Of a DNA stretch of 25,455 bases, positions 23,934-25,455 are shown one piece after another (position 1 is the stretch's first letter; every line of letters begins with the position of its first letter). Source of the DNA: DMER01 sp003451645 (lineage in GTDB: Bacteria; Pseudomonadota; Alphaproteobacteria; Micropepsales; Micropepsaceae); the NCBI GenBank assembly GCA_031976175.1, contig DALYLR010000041.1, positions 1 through 25,455 on the forward strand, written 5' to 3'. Below the pieces are notes generated by a model. It saw only the letters and a list, made by a program, of their open reading frames with translations. It had not been told where the DNA came from and made no database searches. The translations under genes and the position numbers were made by a program.

Positions 23934-24877
23934 TAGCGGTTCCGCCGCGCCTGATCCTCAGCCTGGCGCATTTTCACAATCGCCTCGTAATCGGCGTGCG
24001 TCACGGCCGCAAAGCCGGGGCTTTCGCCGGAGGCCAGGGCACGAAAGGCTGCAGGATTCTCTTTGGGGAGCTCGACCAAGGCTTTGGTCAGCGCATCCCG
24101 GAACCCTTGCGGCAGCGAGCTGCGCACCACCACAGGCCCGTTCACGATCGGCCCGAATTTGCCGATCACTCTCACATCTTCCATTTTGAGCAGCTTTTGT
24201 TCGACCAAACGGCGGAAGATGCCGCGGCTATAGCCCGTGGCATGCTCACCGACGAGCGAAGACCATGTGACGCCCGCATCAGCCTGGCCGCCCACAACTG
24301 CGACCACGCCTTGCTCATGGCCGCCGGCGAAAATCGTCTTGCCAAAGAACTTGTCCGGATCAATCCCTTGCGCGCGCATGAATGCGCGGGGGAAGAGATA
24401 ACCAGACGTCGAGTTCACATCCGCATAGGCGATGGTCTTGCCTTTGAGGTCCTCAAGCTTCTGCGCTGGGCTTGTGCTCTTCACATACAGAACGCTGAAA
24501 TAGCCCTTGGAGCCGTCCACCTCGAGATTGGTCAGGATCGGCATCACGCCGCCCTTGGACTGCATCCACATTTGCGCGTAATTGGAGGGCCCGACCAGAG
24601 CGATGTCGATCTGCCCCGCATTCATCGCTTGCGCGACGCCATTATAGTCCGAGGCGTTAAAGACCCGCGCAGGGATACCCAGCTTGGAACAAATATAATC
24701 CGTAAACGTCCCAAAGCCCGTGCGGGCCGTGGTATTGGTCTCCGGCGTTGTGAGGCCGAAGCGGGCCTCCTTCACCTGCGCCTGCCAATCGGCCTTGACC
24801 GTGCTGGTGCACGCCTGTGCCGCGCTCCCAAAAGCCAAAGTCAGCGCCGCCATTGCGGCCAATCCAAAACGTGTCAT
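23933..24877 (-). CDS. phnD: PhnD, periplasmic phosphonate/phosphite-type binding protein
   Basis: The 314-residue product has a signal peptide of about 25 residues (TRFGLAAMAALTLAFGSAAQA) and a PhnD-family binding domain. Recognisable blocks are FGTFTDYIC, DIALVGPSNYAQMW, AYADVNSTSGYLFPRAF and FAGGHEQGVVAV; the STSG and GGHE blocks contact the phosphorus group in known members. It would capture a phosphonate, phosphite or phosphate ester in the periplasm and deliver it to the PhnE pair. Three start codons are close together. The ATG at 24877 was chosen because AAGG lies nine bases upstream and it gives a clean signal peptide; the ATG at 24886 would have no spacing. No C-P lyase or phosphite dehydrogenase is in the window. 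Confidence 0.92.
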   Translation of the reverse strand: MTRFGLAAMAALTLAFGSAAQACTSTVKADWQAQVKEARFGLTTPETNTTARTGFGTFTDYICSKLGIPARVFNASDYNGVAQAMNAGQIDIALVGPSNYAQMWMQSKGGVMPILTNLEVDGSKGYFSVLYVKSTSPAQKLEDLKGKTIAYADVNSTSGYLFPRAFMRAQGIDPDKFFGKTIFAGGHEQGVVAVVGGQADAGVTWSSLVGEHATGYSRGIFRRLVEQKLLKMEDVRVIGKFGPIVNGPVVVRSSLPQGFRDALTKALVELPKENPAAFRALASGESPGFAAVTHADYEAIVKMRQAEDQARRNR

Positions 24878-24926
24878 CAAAATCATCCTTCCCAAATTGC
24901 GCGCATTACTGCGGGCAGATCATGCA

Positions 24927-25455
24927 TTAGGCAGAGGCACCCTCGTAAATCGTATCGATCATGTCCTGGCCCAGAGCGCTCGGCGGTCCATCGAACACCA
25001 CGCGGCCCGCGCGCATTGCGACGATGCGGTCTGCATAGGCCCGGGCTGTGTCAAGAGTGTGAATGTTACACAAAATGGGGATGCGATCCTGAACGCAGAT
25101 ATCCTTCAACGTGTCCATCACCGCTTCTGCATTGGCTGGATCGAGCGAGGCGATCGGCTCATCCGCCAGCATGATGCGAGGCTCCTGCATGAGCGCGCGC
25201 GCAATGGCGACGCGCTGCTGCTGCCCGCCTGAGAGCGTTTCCGCTCGCTGAAACGCTGCCTCAGCGAGGCCCAACCGCTCAAGAATGGCGATGGCCATCG
25301 CACGCTCCTGAACCGTGAAACTCTTGAAGAGACTTGGCCAGACTGACCTGTGCGCCAAGCGGCCCATCAGCACATTGGTCACCACGTCCAGCCGGGGTAT
25401 CAAGTTGAACTGCTGAAAGATCATGGCGGCCTGCGCCCGCCAGGCGCGCAAAGCC
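24927..25455 (-). CDS. phnC: PhnC, ABC transporter ATPase, C-terminal part (runs off right edge)
   Basis: About 176 C-terminal residues of a PhnC-type ATPase are visible, and the frame is open at the right edge. The Walker A region lies outside the window. Present are the Q-loop (MIFQQFNLIPRL), the PhnC-type NVLMGRL segment, the signature LSGGQQQRVAIARAL, Walker B IMLADEPIASLDP, and an H-loop in CNIHTLDTA. It energises import through the two PhnE permeases. The gap to phnD is 49 bases. The promoter, and any Pho-type control of the unit, must lie outside the window. Confidence 0.93.
   Translation of the reverse strand, partial: ALRAWRAQAAMIFQQFNLIPRLDVVTNVLMGRLAHRSVWPSLFKSFTVQERAMAIAILERLGLAEAAFQRAETLSGGQQQRVAIARALMQEPRIMLADEPIASLDPANAEAVMDTLKDICVQDRIPILCNIHTLDTARAYADRIVAMRAGRVVFDGPPSALGQDMIDTIYEGASA

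Noticed and set aside
23921..25174. A 417-codon open frame on the plus strand across phnD and phnC
   Set aside because: It lies antisense to two clear phn genes, shows His/Arg/Ala-rich low-complexity content typical of GC-rich shadow frames, and has no recognisable domain.
1..25455. Mobile element, phage, CRISPR or defence island
   Set aside because: No transposase, integrase, terminal inverted repeats, repeat-spacer pattern or known defence domain was seen. The tRNA shows no integration copy nearby.

Overview
The window looks like the chromosome of a GC-rich (about 60% by eye), gene-dense alphaproteobacterium. This rests on the style of the proteins: a two-domain cold-shock protein next to a DUF192 protein, an ATP-grasp/alpha-E fusion with a transglutaminase partner, a Cox-type molybdenum hydroxylase cluster, an alphaproteobacterial-type ClpP paralog and PhnCDEE. 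Genus cannot be assigned. I see no insertion sequence, phage gene, CRISPR array, integrase or rRNA. Stop/start overlaps of 1-20 bases are the rule, and three convergent gene pairs overlap at their 3' ends.

Layout. (1) 1-3910, minus strand: the start of a secreted protein cut by the left edge, a transglutaminase-like protease, and a circularly permuted ATP-grasp/alpha-E fusion. The last two overlap by ATGA. (2) 3969-5246, plus: a major facilitator exporter. (3) 5251-6680, minus: a two-domain cold-shock protein with its own candidate promoter, a secreted DUF192 protein preceded by two tandem hairpins, a terminator-like hairpin, and tRNA-Pro(TGG). (4) 6857-18107, plus: a form II ('CO dehydrogenase-like') molybdenum hydroxylase locus. 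It runs coxG, coxS, coxL, coxM, then coxD, coxE, an XdhC-family gene, a MoeA-like/MocA-like fusion and a NifU/IscU-like scaffold. It is split by two overlapping EamA/DMT transporters on the opposite strand (11200-13016). (5) 18102-20326, minus: a GH13 alpha-glucosidase and a ClpP-like protein whose catalytic Asp aligns with Asn. (6) 20447-21472, plus: a Rieske oxygenase alpha subunit with no reductase nearby, behind a good sigma-70-like promoter. (7) 21465-25455, minus: phnC (cut by the right edge), phnD, phnE, phnE and a sirtuin, arranged as one transcription unit.

How the genes work together. The Cox locus is the centrepiece. It encodes the three enzyme subunits, a membrane-recruiting CoxG, the CoxD/CoxE AAA+-VWA pair that matures the active site in the form I system, an XdhC-type cofactor-insertion factor, a candidate enzyme for the cytidylated molybdenum cofactor, and a dedicated Fe-S scaffold. 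The large subunit has AYRGAGR instead of the AYXCSFR of true aerobic CO dehydrogenases, and the order is S-L-M. CO is therefore not a safe substrate call; the two embedded DMT transporters may hint at a small organic substrate or product. The best leads for new biology are this self-sufficient orphan molybdoenzyme cassette, the Asn-triad ClpP paralog, and the RNA/DNA hairpins around the cold-shock gene.
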